Shown here in pieces: positions 1 through 7,074 of a DNA stretch of 40,503 bases (the first letter of the stretch is position 1; each line of letters begins with the position of its first letter). The stretch is taken from NCBI RefSeq assembly GCF_900113125.1, contig NZ_FOOG01000035.1, positions 1-40,503 of the forward strand. Reading direction: 5' to 3'. This DNA is from Halobacillus alkaliphilus. Lineage in GTDB: Bacteria; Bacillota; Bacilli; Bacillales; Halobacillaceae. The position numbers and the translations under genes are program-made. The notes under the pieces are model-generated. The model was not told the DNA's origin, did no database searches, and saw only the letters and a program-made list of their open reading frames with translations.

Positions 1-127
1 CATCGTCCCCCTTCGGACCTTGCGATATATGGAGCTCAATATCATGTTTAAAACGCCCCGATTTATGTTGGAGATAAACTTATAACAATAAGCAATTACG
101 TGTGGGAAAGTCCCGCTATAGAAGCAT
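1..127. other. Left-edge stretch, possible start of an off-window minus-strand gene
   Basis: No complete gene is visible here. On the minus strand, the complement of bases 1-3 is an ATG preceded by AAGGGGG four bases upstream, so a leftward gene may begin exactly at the window edge. Nothing of its protein can be seen, so this is only a possibility. Confidence 0.25.
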
Positions 128-144
128 TTGAGACGGATCCAGCA

Positions 145-395
145 CCCTTCTATCTCCTATAGAAGGGTCCGTTCACTATCCCTCCATCATAGGGTGGCGA
201 AGGAAACGACGAGACTCCCGCGGGAGAAGGAGCTAGGCGAGACCCCACAGGGAGTGAAACGAGCGAGGAGGCTTGCCAGTTCCCCCGCAGGAAAGCGAGT
301 TGTTTCCGCAGCGACCCTTATCAAATTTTTGGCAACGGACCCAGATTATCTCGAAATTGAGTCTTCAAGTATCCGGCCCGTTAGCTTAATAAACC
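145..395 (+). repeat. Dispersed palindromic repeat, copy 1
   Basis: This block starts with AGAAGGGTCCGTT and ends with AACGGACCCA, then TCTCGAAATTGAGTCTTCAAG. The same start and end occur at 32387-32780, and the end part recurs inverted at 40421-40460. The interior holds GACTCCCGCGGGAG, GCGAGACCCCACAGGGAG, ACGAGCGAGGAGGC and CCCCGCAGGAAAGCGAG, a style of G/C-rich intergenic repeat common in Bacillaceae genomes (recognised from memory). A 105-codon open frame crosses it but has no ribosome binding site and arises from the repeat. The inverted GGGTCCGTT/AACGGACCC ends would let a transcript fold into a long hairpin. Confidence 0.75.
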
Positions 396-453
396 TTTTT
401 TTGAAAAAATCAACAACAGCGTTTAACAGAGCTCAATTTAATTAACATCATGC

Positions 454-786
454 TTAATGAGAAGAAAGTGATTCCTTCTGCTTGTTCTCATATTCTTTCC
501 GATAAATATTTTTCAAATGAATACGATGTGCTAAACGAATAGTTGGTCGGATGAGCATTTGCAGACTTCCAAGTACAAATAAACTCACTCCCCATGTTTT
601 AGTAGCTTCAAAATAAAAACAAACACTTCCGATCAGAAACCAGAGTCCCAGTAAAAAATCATTAACCGTGTAGAGTACTTCATAGCTTTTTTTGAAGAAT
701 AAATCGTGTTTCCCCATTTCTATATCCACGTATTGATCTTTACTATGCTTTTGTACGTCGGCTTTTTCATTAGGTAGATTACTCAT
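454..786 (-). CDS. YrhK-family small membrane protein
   Basis: 110-residue protein with two hydrophobic segments, about residues 37-61 (EVLYTVNDFLLGLWFLIGSV) and 66-82, a polar N-terminus and a charged C-terminus. The pattern YEVLYTVNDFLLGLWFLIGS is the hallmark I associate with the YrhK domain of Bacillus, an integral membrane family of unknown biochemical function. The ATG is supported by GGAAGGAGGATCGGA directly upstream. The gene stands alone, divergent from the CapA-like gene. A GGGTAT hexamer lies upstream at 822-827 but without a well-spaced sigma-B -35. The family call is fairly secure; the function is unknown. Confidence 0.75.
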   Translation of the reverse strand: MSNLPNEKADVQKHSKDQYVDIEMGKHDLFFKKSYEVLYTVNDFLLGLWFLIGSVCFYFEATKTWGVSLFVLGSLQMLIRPTIRLAHRIHLKNIYRKEYENKQKESLSSH

Positions 787-869
787 TCCGATCCTCCTTC
801 CGTGAACTTCTATTTATCTTCATACCCGATAAATCGACAAACAAAATCATTTTTTTCAGCTGCATGGAA

Positions 870-898
870 TGGAGAAACCCTCTAATTAGAGGTACAAT
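870..898 (+). promoter_or_regulatory. Promoter with embedded palindrome before the CapA-like gene
   Basis: TGGAGA (870-875) and TACAAT (893-898) are separated by 17 bases and form a plausible sigma-A promoter. The spacer contains the perfect 14-base palindrome CCTCTAATTAGAGG (879-892), abutting the -10. That is a typical position for a repressor operator. The regulator is unknown. Confidence 0.55.
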
Positions 899-933
899 AA
901 ACCTAAATGAATTTTTACGGAGGTGACTTTTAC

Positions 934-2070
934 TTGGGCTTATTTCTAAGAGTGTTAGGTTTGTCTATCTTATTTCTAACAGCTGGGTGCGGGCTTTTAA
1001 ATAATGATGAAGAAATGAAGACCGTTAATAAGCAGCCCACTTCAACGGTTGATCCTCAAGATAAGAGTTCAATTGATTTTTCCAAAGAGATCAGTATAAC
1101 GGCTATTGGAGATGTGCTGATTCATGACCGTGTCTATGAAGCGGCTGAAACCTCTGAAGGTTATAACTTCATGCCCATGATGGAACAGACGGAACCTTAC
1201 CTGGATTCATCCACCATTACCATTGCTAACCAGGAAACGATGATCGGCGGAAAAGAATTAGGACTTTCCGGATACCCTGCTTTTAACTCCCCTGTAGAAA
1301 TAGGTAATAATCTAAAAGAACTTGGAGTAGATGTGGTAACCCTTGCGAATAACCACACGTTGGACAAAGGAACAAGAGGAATTAATAATGCGATCGAGCA
1401 CTGGGAAAAAATTGATATGAAATACACAGGAGCTTATCAAAGTAAAGAAGACAGCGAAGAAATCCTTGTGTACGACACGAAAGAAGGAATTAGTGTAGCT
1501 ATATTAAGCTACACGTACGGAACCAATGGTGTAAAAGCGCCGGAGGGGAAAAGTTATGTAGTGAATCGAATCCAATTTGATAAAATGGCCCAGGACATAG
1601 AAAAAGCGAAACAACAGGCAGATGCCATCATTTTAAGTCTGCATTTTGGAAATCAGTACGAGCCCTATCCCAACCAGTCTCAAAAAGATCTCGTCCAATT
1701 CGCCGCGGATCGAGGAGTCACTGCTGTGATCGGTCACCACCCTCATGTCCTTCAGCCATTAGACTGGGTAGAAGGTAAGGAAGGCAATAAAATGCTGGCC
1801 GCTTATTCCCTGGGAAATTTTTTCTCAGGCCAGGAATCATTTCCTAAACGAGTCGGAGGTATTCTCACCTTTAACTTAAAAATGGACAAAGACGACAATA
1901 ACCAAGTAAAGGTCGTAAAACCAAGGTTTAAAGTGACTTACGTTACATCCGCAGGAGAGCATGAATATGAAGTGGTCCCTATGGATGAAGTTCCAAGCTT
2001 AAAAGAAGAGTATGAAGTTCAGAAGGAACACTTAACTCAATGGATGCCTGAATTGAAATTTATGGAATGA
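934..2070 (+). CDS. CapA-family (poly-gamma-glutamate synthesis type) lipoprotein
   Basis: Metallophosphatase-like protein of the CapA/PgsA family (PGA_cap fold). The best start is the TTG at 934, not the in-frame ATG at 907: GGAGGTG ends 8 bases before the TTG, and the ATG would lie about at the transcription start. The 378-residue product begins with a short hydrophobic stretch and a lipobox (LTAGC), so it should be a lipoprotein exposed outside the membrane. Family motifs are ITAIGDVLIHDRV, ANQETMIGG, TLANNHTLDKG, LSLHFGNQYEPYP, VIGHHPHVLQ and YSLGNFFSG. CapA relatives assist capsule or poly-gamma-glutamate export, but no pgsBC/capBC genes are adjacent, so the substrate is unknown. The gene is monocistronic and followed by a hairpin. 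Confidence 0.88.
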   Translation: MGLFLRVLGLSILFLTAGCGLLNNDEEMKTVNKQPTSTVDPQDKSSIDFSKEISITAIGDVLIHDRVYEAAETSEGYNFMPMMEQTEPYLDSSTITIANQETMIGGKELGLSGYPAFNSPVEIGNNLKELGVDVVTLANNHTLDKGTRGINNAIEHWEKIDMKYTGAYQSKEDSEEILVYDTKEGISVAILSYTYGTNGVKAPEGKSYVVNRIQFDKMAQDIEKAKQQADAIILSLHFGNQYEPYPNQSQKDLVQFAADRGVTAVIGHHPHVLQPLDWVEGKEGNKMLAAYSLGNFFSGQESFPKRVGGILTFNLKMDKDDNNQVKVVKPRFKVTYVTSAGEHEYEVVPMDEVPSLKEEYEVQKEHLTQWMPELKFME

Positions 2071-2103
2071 AAGAGGCGGAAAGCCAGGAGCTTTCCGCTT
2101 CTT
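2071..2103. terminator. Bidirectional hairpin between convergent genes
   Basis: A 9-pair core GCGGAAAGC/GCTTTCCGC with an outer AAGAG/TTCTT extension and a 5-base loop lies between the CapA-like stop and the end of the small oxidase-operon ORF. T-runs are short on both sides, so it probably serves both directions with modest strength. Confidence 0.7.
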
Positions 2104-2110
2104 TCTATAT

Positions 2111-2203
2111 TCAATCTTCCTCCGTCTGCAGGTCTACAATAATACTGCTCAAAACGAGCGTGAGGATAATGGATGCGATTGTAAAAGCGAATGAAAAGGT
2201 CAT
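2111..2203 (-). CDS. 30-aa single-span membrane peptide at the end of the ba3 oxidase operon
   Basis: Small ORF encoding 30 residues: MTFSFAFTIASIILTLVLSS, then IIVDLQTEED. It has one transmembrane segment (about residues 3-23) and an acidic tail. It starts 17 bases after the cbaA stop, with an AGGAG-containing Shine-Dalgarno in the gap, and stops just before the terminator hairpin, so it is cotranscribed and translationally well placed. I do not recognise a named family. It is different from the subunit IIa found at the head of the operon (4362-4484). An accessory subunit or assembly peptide of the oxidase is the natural inference. Confidence 0.65.
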   Translation of the reverse strand: MTFSFAFTIASIILTLVLSSIIVDLQTEED

Positions 2204-2220
2204 ATATTCTCTCTCCTCTC

Positions 2221-3879
2221 TTACCACGTTTGGAATCGCCCTGAACCTGGAGGGGCGTGCTGAATAATCTCAGCTAACGGTATCGTATAAGCAAGAGCAA
2301 TTAATAGAAATGCAATGCCGATCCATATTTTCCAATTTTCCAAGAAACGCGGTGTCATACTAGAATCGCTTTCAGCAATTGGAAACGCCTCGTAGGTTTG
2401 TTCATCTGCTTTTGGAGCAAGCCACCAAAGTTGGATCACAATGAAAACGAGCAAAACAGCGGACAAGAACAAGATAGATCCTCCGACAGCCATCGTCACA
2501 TGATTGGTTAATAAGCCATCAAACCAGGCGAGTGCATCATCGTGGGCATACCCGGTGTAAGCTGTACGCCTTGGTGCCCCAAGTAGTCCCAGCAAGTGCT
2601 GAGCTGTACTCATGAGCAGCATGCCAATAGACCAGGTAGCAATTTGCAAGAAGGCCAATTTCTGCAGGGACTTCGTAAACCGCCGGCCCGTTAAATTAGG
2701 AATAAGCCAGAAGGTTAAACCGAAAAATGTCATCGCTACCGGGGTGCCTACTGTGATGTGAAAATGTCCAACGACCCAAAGCGTATTATGAATAACCTCA
2801 TTCATTTGAAAACTCGCATTGATAATACCCCCGGCCCCACCTGGGATGAAGAAGGCCATAGCTATGAAGATGGATGTAAAACGAACATCTCTCCACGGAA
2901 GCTTACGAATCCACCCAAAAAGACCTCTGCCGCCAAGCTCCCTCCCTCTTATTTCAAACGTAGCAAACATGGAGAAGGCTGTAATTAAAGATGGGATAAT
3001 AACCATAAATGTCAAAACCGTCTGCAAAAATTTCCAGAAACTAGAAATACCAGGTTCCGTTAACTGATGGTGAAACCCTACCGGAATAGAAAATAATATA
3101 AACAGTACAAAAGATAAACGGGCCAGAGAATCACTGAATACTTTTCCTCCAATAATCTTTGGCACAATGACATACCATGCCATATAAGCCGGGAGCAGCC
3201 AGAAGTACACAAGAGGATGACCGAAATACCAGAATAAGGAACGACTTAACTCGACATTAATCCCGCTCGTCCAGCCAAAAGCCCATGGAATGAATTGAAA
3301 TAGAACAGTGGCTACAACTCCAAGACAGGCAATGACCCAGAGGATAATGGTTGCAATCGCCATGAAAGCAAACAGCGGACTGAGTTCCCCTTTATGATTC
3401 CGTCTCCAGACGGCATAATGCCCGACCAGACTGAATCCCTGAATCCATGTGCCAATTACAAATAAGGCAAGACCAACATAAAACAATCCGTGAGCTTGAA
3501 GTGGAGCATAAAATGTATACAATACGGATGCCTGGCCCGCTACTACCATGACCACGACCAGAATGGTTCCTAAGGCGGTCACAGCGAATCCAACCCAGTT
3601 CCACAACCTCACCTTCGGGCCAAATGCTCCGAGAGTTCGGCTCATTCCCGCCTGAAAAAAGGCAAAAATAAAGAAAGTTGTAAACACAATAGCCAGTAAC
3701 AGTCCGTGAGCAGTGAGAATCTGATAGTAATCCAGCCATTCTGGCAGTTTAAGAGCATCATTCCTAATAAACACCTGCAGGAGCCCGCACAGCGTTCCTA
3801 TAAGAAATGCTGAGTAAGCAAATCCTAAATTGAATAACGCTACTTTTCGATCTTCAGCTGCAATTTCTCCGGTTTTCAT
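2221..3879 (-). CDS. cbaA: ba3-type cytochrome c oxidase subunit I
   Basis: 552-residue, about 13-span heme-copper oxidase subunit of the B (ba3) class, which reduces O2 to water using cytochrome c electrons. Ligand motifs are intact: the low-spin heme His in LTAHGLLLAIVFTTFF, the CuB His and cross-linked Tyr in GHPLVYFWLLPAYMAWY, the two CuB His in VGFHHQLTEPG, and the heme His pair in VVGHFHITVG. There is no K-channel Lys/Thr pattern of A-class enzymes. It overlaps the subunit II gene by 4 bases (ATGA), showing translational coupling, and is followed by a 30-aa ORF. The B class has high oxygen affinity and lower pump stoichiometry, suiting low-oxygen conditions; that role is inferred from the family. 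Confidence 0.95.
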   Translation of the reverse strand: MKTGEIAAEDRKVALFNLGFAYSAFLIGTLCGLLQVFIRNDALKLPEWLDYYQILTAHGLLLAIVFTTFFIFAFFQAGMSRTLGAFGPKVRLWNWVGFAVTALGTILVVVMVVAGQASVLYTFYAPLQAHGLFYVGLALFVIGTWIQGFSLVGHYAVWRRNHKGELSPLFAFMAIATIILWVIACLGVVATVLFQFIPWAFGWTSGINVELSRSLFWYFGHPLVYFWLLPAYMAWYVIVPKIIGGKVFSDSLARLSFVLFILFSIPVGFHHQLTEPGISSFWKFLQTVLTFMVIIPSLITAFSMFATFEIRGRELGGRGLFGWIRKLPWRDVRFTSIFIAMAFFIPGGAGGIINASFQMNEVIHNTLWVVGHFHITVGTPVAMTFFGLTFWLIPNLTGRRFTKSLQKLAFLQIATWSIGMLLMSTAQHLLGLLGAPRRTAYTGYAHDDALAWFDGLLTNHVTMAVGGSILFLSAVLLVFIVIQLWWLAPKADEQTYEAFPIAESDSSMTPRFLENWKIWIGIAFLLIALAYTIPLAEIIQHAPPGSGRFQTW

Positions 3880-4349
3880 TGTTCCACCACCTCAATTTCT
3901 GTACTCATAAAATGGTGGCCTGAGCCACAATACTCGTTACAAATCACCAGATAAGATCCTGGTTCTTTAAATGTGTGTGTGCGATGGTTAATCTGACCTG
4001 GAACGGCCATCATATTTACGTTCGTTCCAATTATAGAGAAACTATGAACGACATCTTCACTCGTTAACGTGAATGTAATTTCTTTCCCTGCAGGCACTTG
4101 GAGCTTGCTTGGTTCATAACCAAATGTAAGTGCGATCATAGCGACTTCATACGTTCCATCCTCTTTTTTATGAAGTCCTGGCTGATCAAACGGAGCCGTT
4201 TCACGTACTTTCTCCGGATCAATGGTCATATGTCCGCTGGATGGTGCATGTCCCTGTGCAAAAGCACTTACTCCTACAACGGATAGAAAAATGATAAGAG
4301 CAATAACTCCAAATCCCAGCCATATTTTTTCATACTTGTGTAAATGCAT
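3876..4349 (-). CDS. cbaB: ba3-type cytochrome c oxidase subunit II (CuA subunit)
   Basis: 157-residue protein with one N-terminal membrane anchor (about 9-32) and an extracytoplasmic cupredoxin domain. The CuA ligands are all visible: His in DVVHSFSI and the CNEYCGSGHHFM block (two Cys, the Glu carbonyl, His, Met). There is no fused cytochrome c domain, unlike caa3 subunit II. The start is 12 bases after the subunit IIa stop, behind a GGGGGAGTAAGG ribosome binding site. Length and single anchor match the ba3 type of Thermus and Bacillus relatives. Confidence 0.93.
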   Translation of the reverse strand: MHLHKYEKIWLGFGVIALIIFLSVVGVSAFAQGHAPSSGHMTIDPEKVRETAPFDQPGLHKKEDGTYEVAMIALTFGYEPSKLQVPAGKEITFTLTSEDVVHSFSIIGTNVNMMAVPGQINHRTHTFKEPGSYLVICNEYCGSGHHFMSTEIEVVEQ

Positions 4350-4361
4350 CCTTACTCCCCC

Positions 4362-4484
4362 CTACATACGAACGATATATAATAAATAAATACAAACCCA
4401 CATCACGACAATGACGACTCCAACGGCCATTACACTGATTAAAGTTCCTTTCAAGTTTGGTTGAGATGGGCCACTTTTTTTCAT
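4362..4484 (-). CDS. cbaD: Cytochrome c oxidase subunit IIa (single-helix small subunit)
   Basis: 40-residue ORF, MKKSGPSQPNLKGTLISVMA followed by VGVVIVVMWVCIYLLYIVRM. The pattern K-G-x-L, a hydrophobic run, a W-x3-Y core and a terminal aromatic/Arg strongly resembles Thermus ba3 subunit IIa, whose one helix fills the place of a subunit II helix lost in the B class. It has an AAAGGAGG ribosome binding site and is the first gene of the operon. It is easily missed because of its length. The assignment is by eye to a known small family (CoxIIa). Confidence 0.85.
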   Translation of the reverse strand: MKKSGPSQPNLKGTLISVMAVGVVIVVMWVCIYLLYIVRM

Positions 4485-4520
4485 GGGCCAGACCTCCTTT
4501 TATGTATTTGATCTATTTCT

Positions 4521-4587
4521 ATTGTATTAGTGTAGAGGGACATAATAGAATCGGGGAATCCCCCCATTTGTGGTGGTGAAATCCCCC
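4521..4587 (-). promoter_or_regulatory. ba3 operon promoter with tandem G/C dyads
   Basis: Reading leftward, TACAAT (complement of 4521-4526) is a good -10, but the -35 position (complement of 4544-4549, TCTATT) is poor, as expected of an activator-dependent promoter. Upstream are the perfect dyad GGGGAATCCCC (4553-4563) and the similar GGTGAAATCCCC (4575-4586), with centres about 22 bases apart (two helical turns), near -44 and -66. They are plausible sites for the adjacent NarL/NreC-type regulator. Confidence 0.55.
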
Positions 4588-4592
4588 AATTC

Positions 4593-4621
4593 AAAAAAAA
4601 GAAACCTTTTCATCAGGTTTC
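4593..4621 (-). terminator. Terminator of the two-component operon
   Basis: GAAACCT/AGGTTTC stem with a 7-base loop followed, leftward, by eight T residues. The kinase stop codon lies inside the first arm. Confidence 0.85.
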
Positions 4622-5956
4622 AAGTGGTATATATAATTCAATTCTCGTACCCTTATTACGTTCGGAAGTTATTTCAAGTTCTCCTCCTGCCGCGCGTGCC
4701 CTTTCCTCCATGCTGAAAAGCCCTACTCCTTTTTGTGCACGGTTGTTCATAAAGCCTTTACCTTGATCAGTAATAGAAGCGAAAATCCCACCGTCCGCTT
4801 CTTTCAACACGATAGAGGCTTCATCTACGCAGGCATATTTTCGTATATTGGTCAGTGCTTCCTGAATGATGCGGTAAATCGTCGTTTCGATTTGAGGCGA
4901 TAAACGACAGGAAACGGAGGAGGTAAAATGTACCTTCAATCCATACGAATGGTTAAGACGATTTAAAAAAGAACGAACAGCAGGCATCAACCCCAGCTCA
5001 TCCAATGCAGACGGGCGGAGCTCCCATGACATGTCCCGCACGTTTTGAATTAAATCTCGTATTTCATCTGTCATCTGGTCTAAAAGGGAATGGTCCACTT
5101 CCTGCTGGACACGATGCATGCTAATAAGCAAGCTGTACAGCTCTTGCCCAATTCCATCATGAAGCTCTCTTGAAACCTGCTTTCTTTCTTCTTCTTGTAC
5201 GTGGATCAGACGCGTCATCATGTGTTGAAGCTCCTGCTGAACCCTTTTCCTCTCCGTAATCTCATTACGGATGGCCAAATATTGGTATGGTTTTCCTTTA
5301 TCATTTAAAAAAGGCACAATGGTCGTATCAACCCAATAGAAGCTTCCATCTTTAGCCTTATTCTTAATTTCTCCCTTCCACACATGCCCGGCACCTATCG
5401 TACGCCACAGATTTTTAAAAAACTCTTTAGAATGATGTCCTGAATTCAGAAGCCTATGATCGTTTCCAATCAATTCTTCCACTTCATATTTAGAAACCTC
5501 ACAAAACTTCTTATTTACGTAACGAATTCTTCCTCGTTGATCTGTAACAGCAACAATCGAAGACTCGTCAAGCGCATATTTAATATCCACGAGTTCTTTC
5601 AATGGTTCGTAGGATTCACTATCAAGCAGGCTTCTCTCACTCAGGTTATGGATGGTTATAAAATAATTCGGACTGTTTCCACCCATCCAATAGTGAACGA
5701 CTAAAAACACAGGAAAAGGATTCCCAGTCATAGGCTTTGCGTAATACTGCAGCAATACTCCCTTTTCACAATGAATAAGCTCTTCTACAGAAAAATGAAG
5801 AAACAGATCTTCCACACATACCTCAGCCGAAGAAATCTGGAAAAGAAGTTTCGCTTTTTCATTGAAACTTTCTACCATTCCGTTTTCTCGTAAAACGAGA
5901 AATCCTTCTTCCTTAGAGGAGATTAGAGCGGGAGGGAAGGGACTGTGGTTTGTCAT
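4613..5956 (-). CDS. PAS-domain sensor histidine kinase, NarL/NreB type
   Basis: 447-residue cytoplasmic kinase without membrane segments. It has two PAS-like regions, about 10-105 and 125-238. The second carries LLNSGHHSKEFFKNLW and KDGSFYWVDTTIVPF, resembling flavin-binding NifL/aerotaxis PAS domains. A HisKA_3 dimerisation helix follows, with the phosphoacceptor in VSRELHDGIGQELY (His266), then an HATPase domain with EALTNIRKYA and DQGKGF. The four-Cys iron-sulfur ligand set of staphylococcal NreB is absent, so it is not a straightforward NreB. It overlaps the GAF gene by 4 bases and lies just upstream of the ba3 oxidase operon in the same direction. Redox or oxygen sensing is inferred. 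Confidence 0.85.
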   Translation of the reverse strand: MTNHSPFPPALISSKEEGFLVLRENGMVESFNEKAKLLFQISSAEVCVEDLFLHFSVEELIHCEKGVLLQYYAKPMTGNPFPVFLVVHYWMGGNSPNYFITIHNLSERSLLDSESYEPLKELVDIKYALDESSIVAVTDQRGRIRYVNKKFCEVSKYEVEELIGNDHRLLNSGHHSKEFFKNLWRTIGAGHVWKGEIKNKAKDGSFYWVDTTIVPFLNDKGKPYQYLAIRNEITERKRVQQELQHMMTRLIHVQEEERKQVSRELHDGIGQELYSLLISMHRVQQEVDHSLLDQMTDEIRDLIQNVRDMSWELRPSALDELGLMPAVRSFLNRLNHSYGLKVHFTSSVSCRLSPQIETTIYRIIQEALTNIRKYACVDEASIVLKEADGGIFASITDQGKGFMNNRAQKGVGLFSMEERARAAGGELEITSERNKGTRIELYIPLET

Positions 5957-6381
5957 GATAAACCTCCTTGCTTCAAATAATCACTTATGCGAGCTGCATA
6001 AGGACGCCATTGCTGTTCTGACGGTAAATCATGCTCATTTCGATAACCTATCAGCAGTACCGCGTCAAATAAATGCCCCGTTTGAAGAGGGATAGCAGCA
6101 AAGGATTGAAGCTTTTCTGCTAACACTATGGGGTATTTCGACAAAACTAAAGGAAGGTCCTTCCTCGAACGGCAGAGAAAAGTTCTTCCTGTCTGCATGA
6201 CGGTTCCCGCCACACCCGAACCATAGGAAATAACCATGCGTTTATATTTATCATTCAAAGGGTGACTCACATACTTCCACTGTATCTGCTTTGAATGATA
6301 ATCAAACTTTGCAATTGCAATGACACAGGCATCAACTTCCTCTTCCAGTTCGTTGCATATTTCTTCTAATGGGGTGACCAC
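5953..6381 (-). CDS. GAF-domain sensor protein (NreA-like)
   Basis: About 142 residues, essentially a single GAF domain (GSGVAGTVMQTGRTFLCRSR, FAAIPLQTGHLFDAVLLIGY). A longer frame opens at 6432 inside the response regulator gene, but the GTG at 6381 has an AGGAG 9 bases upstream and begins 18 bases after the regulator stop, so I take it as the start. In staphylococci a small GAF protein (NreA) binds nitrate and tunes the NreB/NreC pair; gene order and size here fit the same role. Ligand identity cannot be read from the sequence. Confidence 0.75.
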   Translation of the reverse strand: MVTPLEEICNELEEEVDACVIAIAKFDYHSKQIQWKYVSHPLNDKYKRMVISYGSGVAGTVMQTGRTFLCRSRKDLPLVLSKYPIVLAEKLQSFAAIPLQTGHLFDAVLLIGYRNEHDLPSEQQWRPYAARISDYLKQGGLS

Positions 6382-6398
6382 TTTTTCTCTCTCCTTTG

Positions 6399-7055
6399 CT
6401 ACAATGAATAACCTAGCAGACCTTTCTTCCACGCATATTCCACTAATTCAGGACGCGTTTTAAGCTGCAGCTTTTCCATCACCCGTGCCTTATGAGCTTC
6501 GACGGTTTTCACCGAAATCACAAGTTGAGCGGCAATGTCTTTATTCGCAAACCCTTTAGCGACCAAAGCCAGTACTTCTCTCTCTCGATCACTTAGTAAG
6601 CGGTAAGAGTCTGTCTTAGCACCGTTTTTCAGCTTGCTCATATAATCCTCCATCAATCGTTTCGTTGCGGATGGATACAAATAGGCATCTCTCCCAGCCA
6701 CTTGCCTGATGGCTTTTACTAATTCCTCATGTGGAGCATTTTTCAAAATACACCCGGATGCACCTAATTCAATGGCACGGAACAAGTATTCTTCATCATC
6801 ATGCATCGTCAGAATTAGAATCTGGGTCTCAGGGAATTGTTTTTTTATTTCGGAAGTAGCTGATAATCCATCTTTTCCATGCGGCATAGAAAGATCCATC
6901 AAAACAACACTTGGATTCTTCTCCTCTACTTGCTGGTAAGCTTCGTTTCCTTCTGAAGCTTCTCCAATTACACTAAAATCATCGACAGCGTCTAACAGCA
7001 TCATAAGCCCTGAGCGTACGACGGCATGATCGTCAACAATGACAATCGAAATCAT
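6399..7055 (-). CDS. LuxR/NarL-family response regulator
   Basis: 218 residues: receiver domain 1-120 with acidic pocket VDDH, phosphoacceptor Asp54 in VLMDLSMP, and Lys in CILKNAPHEEL; C-terminal LuxR helix-turn-helix at about 150-210 (LSDREREVLALVAKGFANKD, ISVKTVEAHKARVMEKL). The GAGGAG ribosome binding site lies close to the ATG. It is encoded between a degenerate kinase and a GAF protein plus PAS kinase, so the partner is almost certainly the PAS kinase. Likely targets are the ba3 oxidase and its own operon, because related G/C dyads occur before both. Confidence 0.92.
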   Translation of the reverse strand: MISIVIVDDHAVVRSGLMMLLDAVDDFSVIGEASEGNEAYQQVEEKNPSVVLMDLSMPHGKDGLSATSEIKKQFPETQILILTMHDDEEYLFRAIELGASGCILKNAPHEELVKAIRQVAGRDAYLYPSATKRLMEDYMSKLKNGAKTDSYRLLSDREREVLALVAKGFANKDIAAQLVISVKTVEAHKARVMEKLQLKTRPELVEYAWKKGLLGYSL

Positions 7056-7074
7056 GTTATCTACTCCTCTTTAT

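Noticed and set aside
128-445. 105-codon plus-strand open frame
   Set aside because: It lies within the palindromic repeat, lacks a ribosome binding site, and gives an Arg-rich low-complexity product.
822-827. GGGTAT as a sigma-B -10 for the YrhK-like gene
   Set aside because: No acceptable -35 at 12-15 bases spacing.
4613-5956. Direct naming of the kinase as NreB
   Set aside because: The four Cys ligands of the NreB iron-sulfur cluster are absent.
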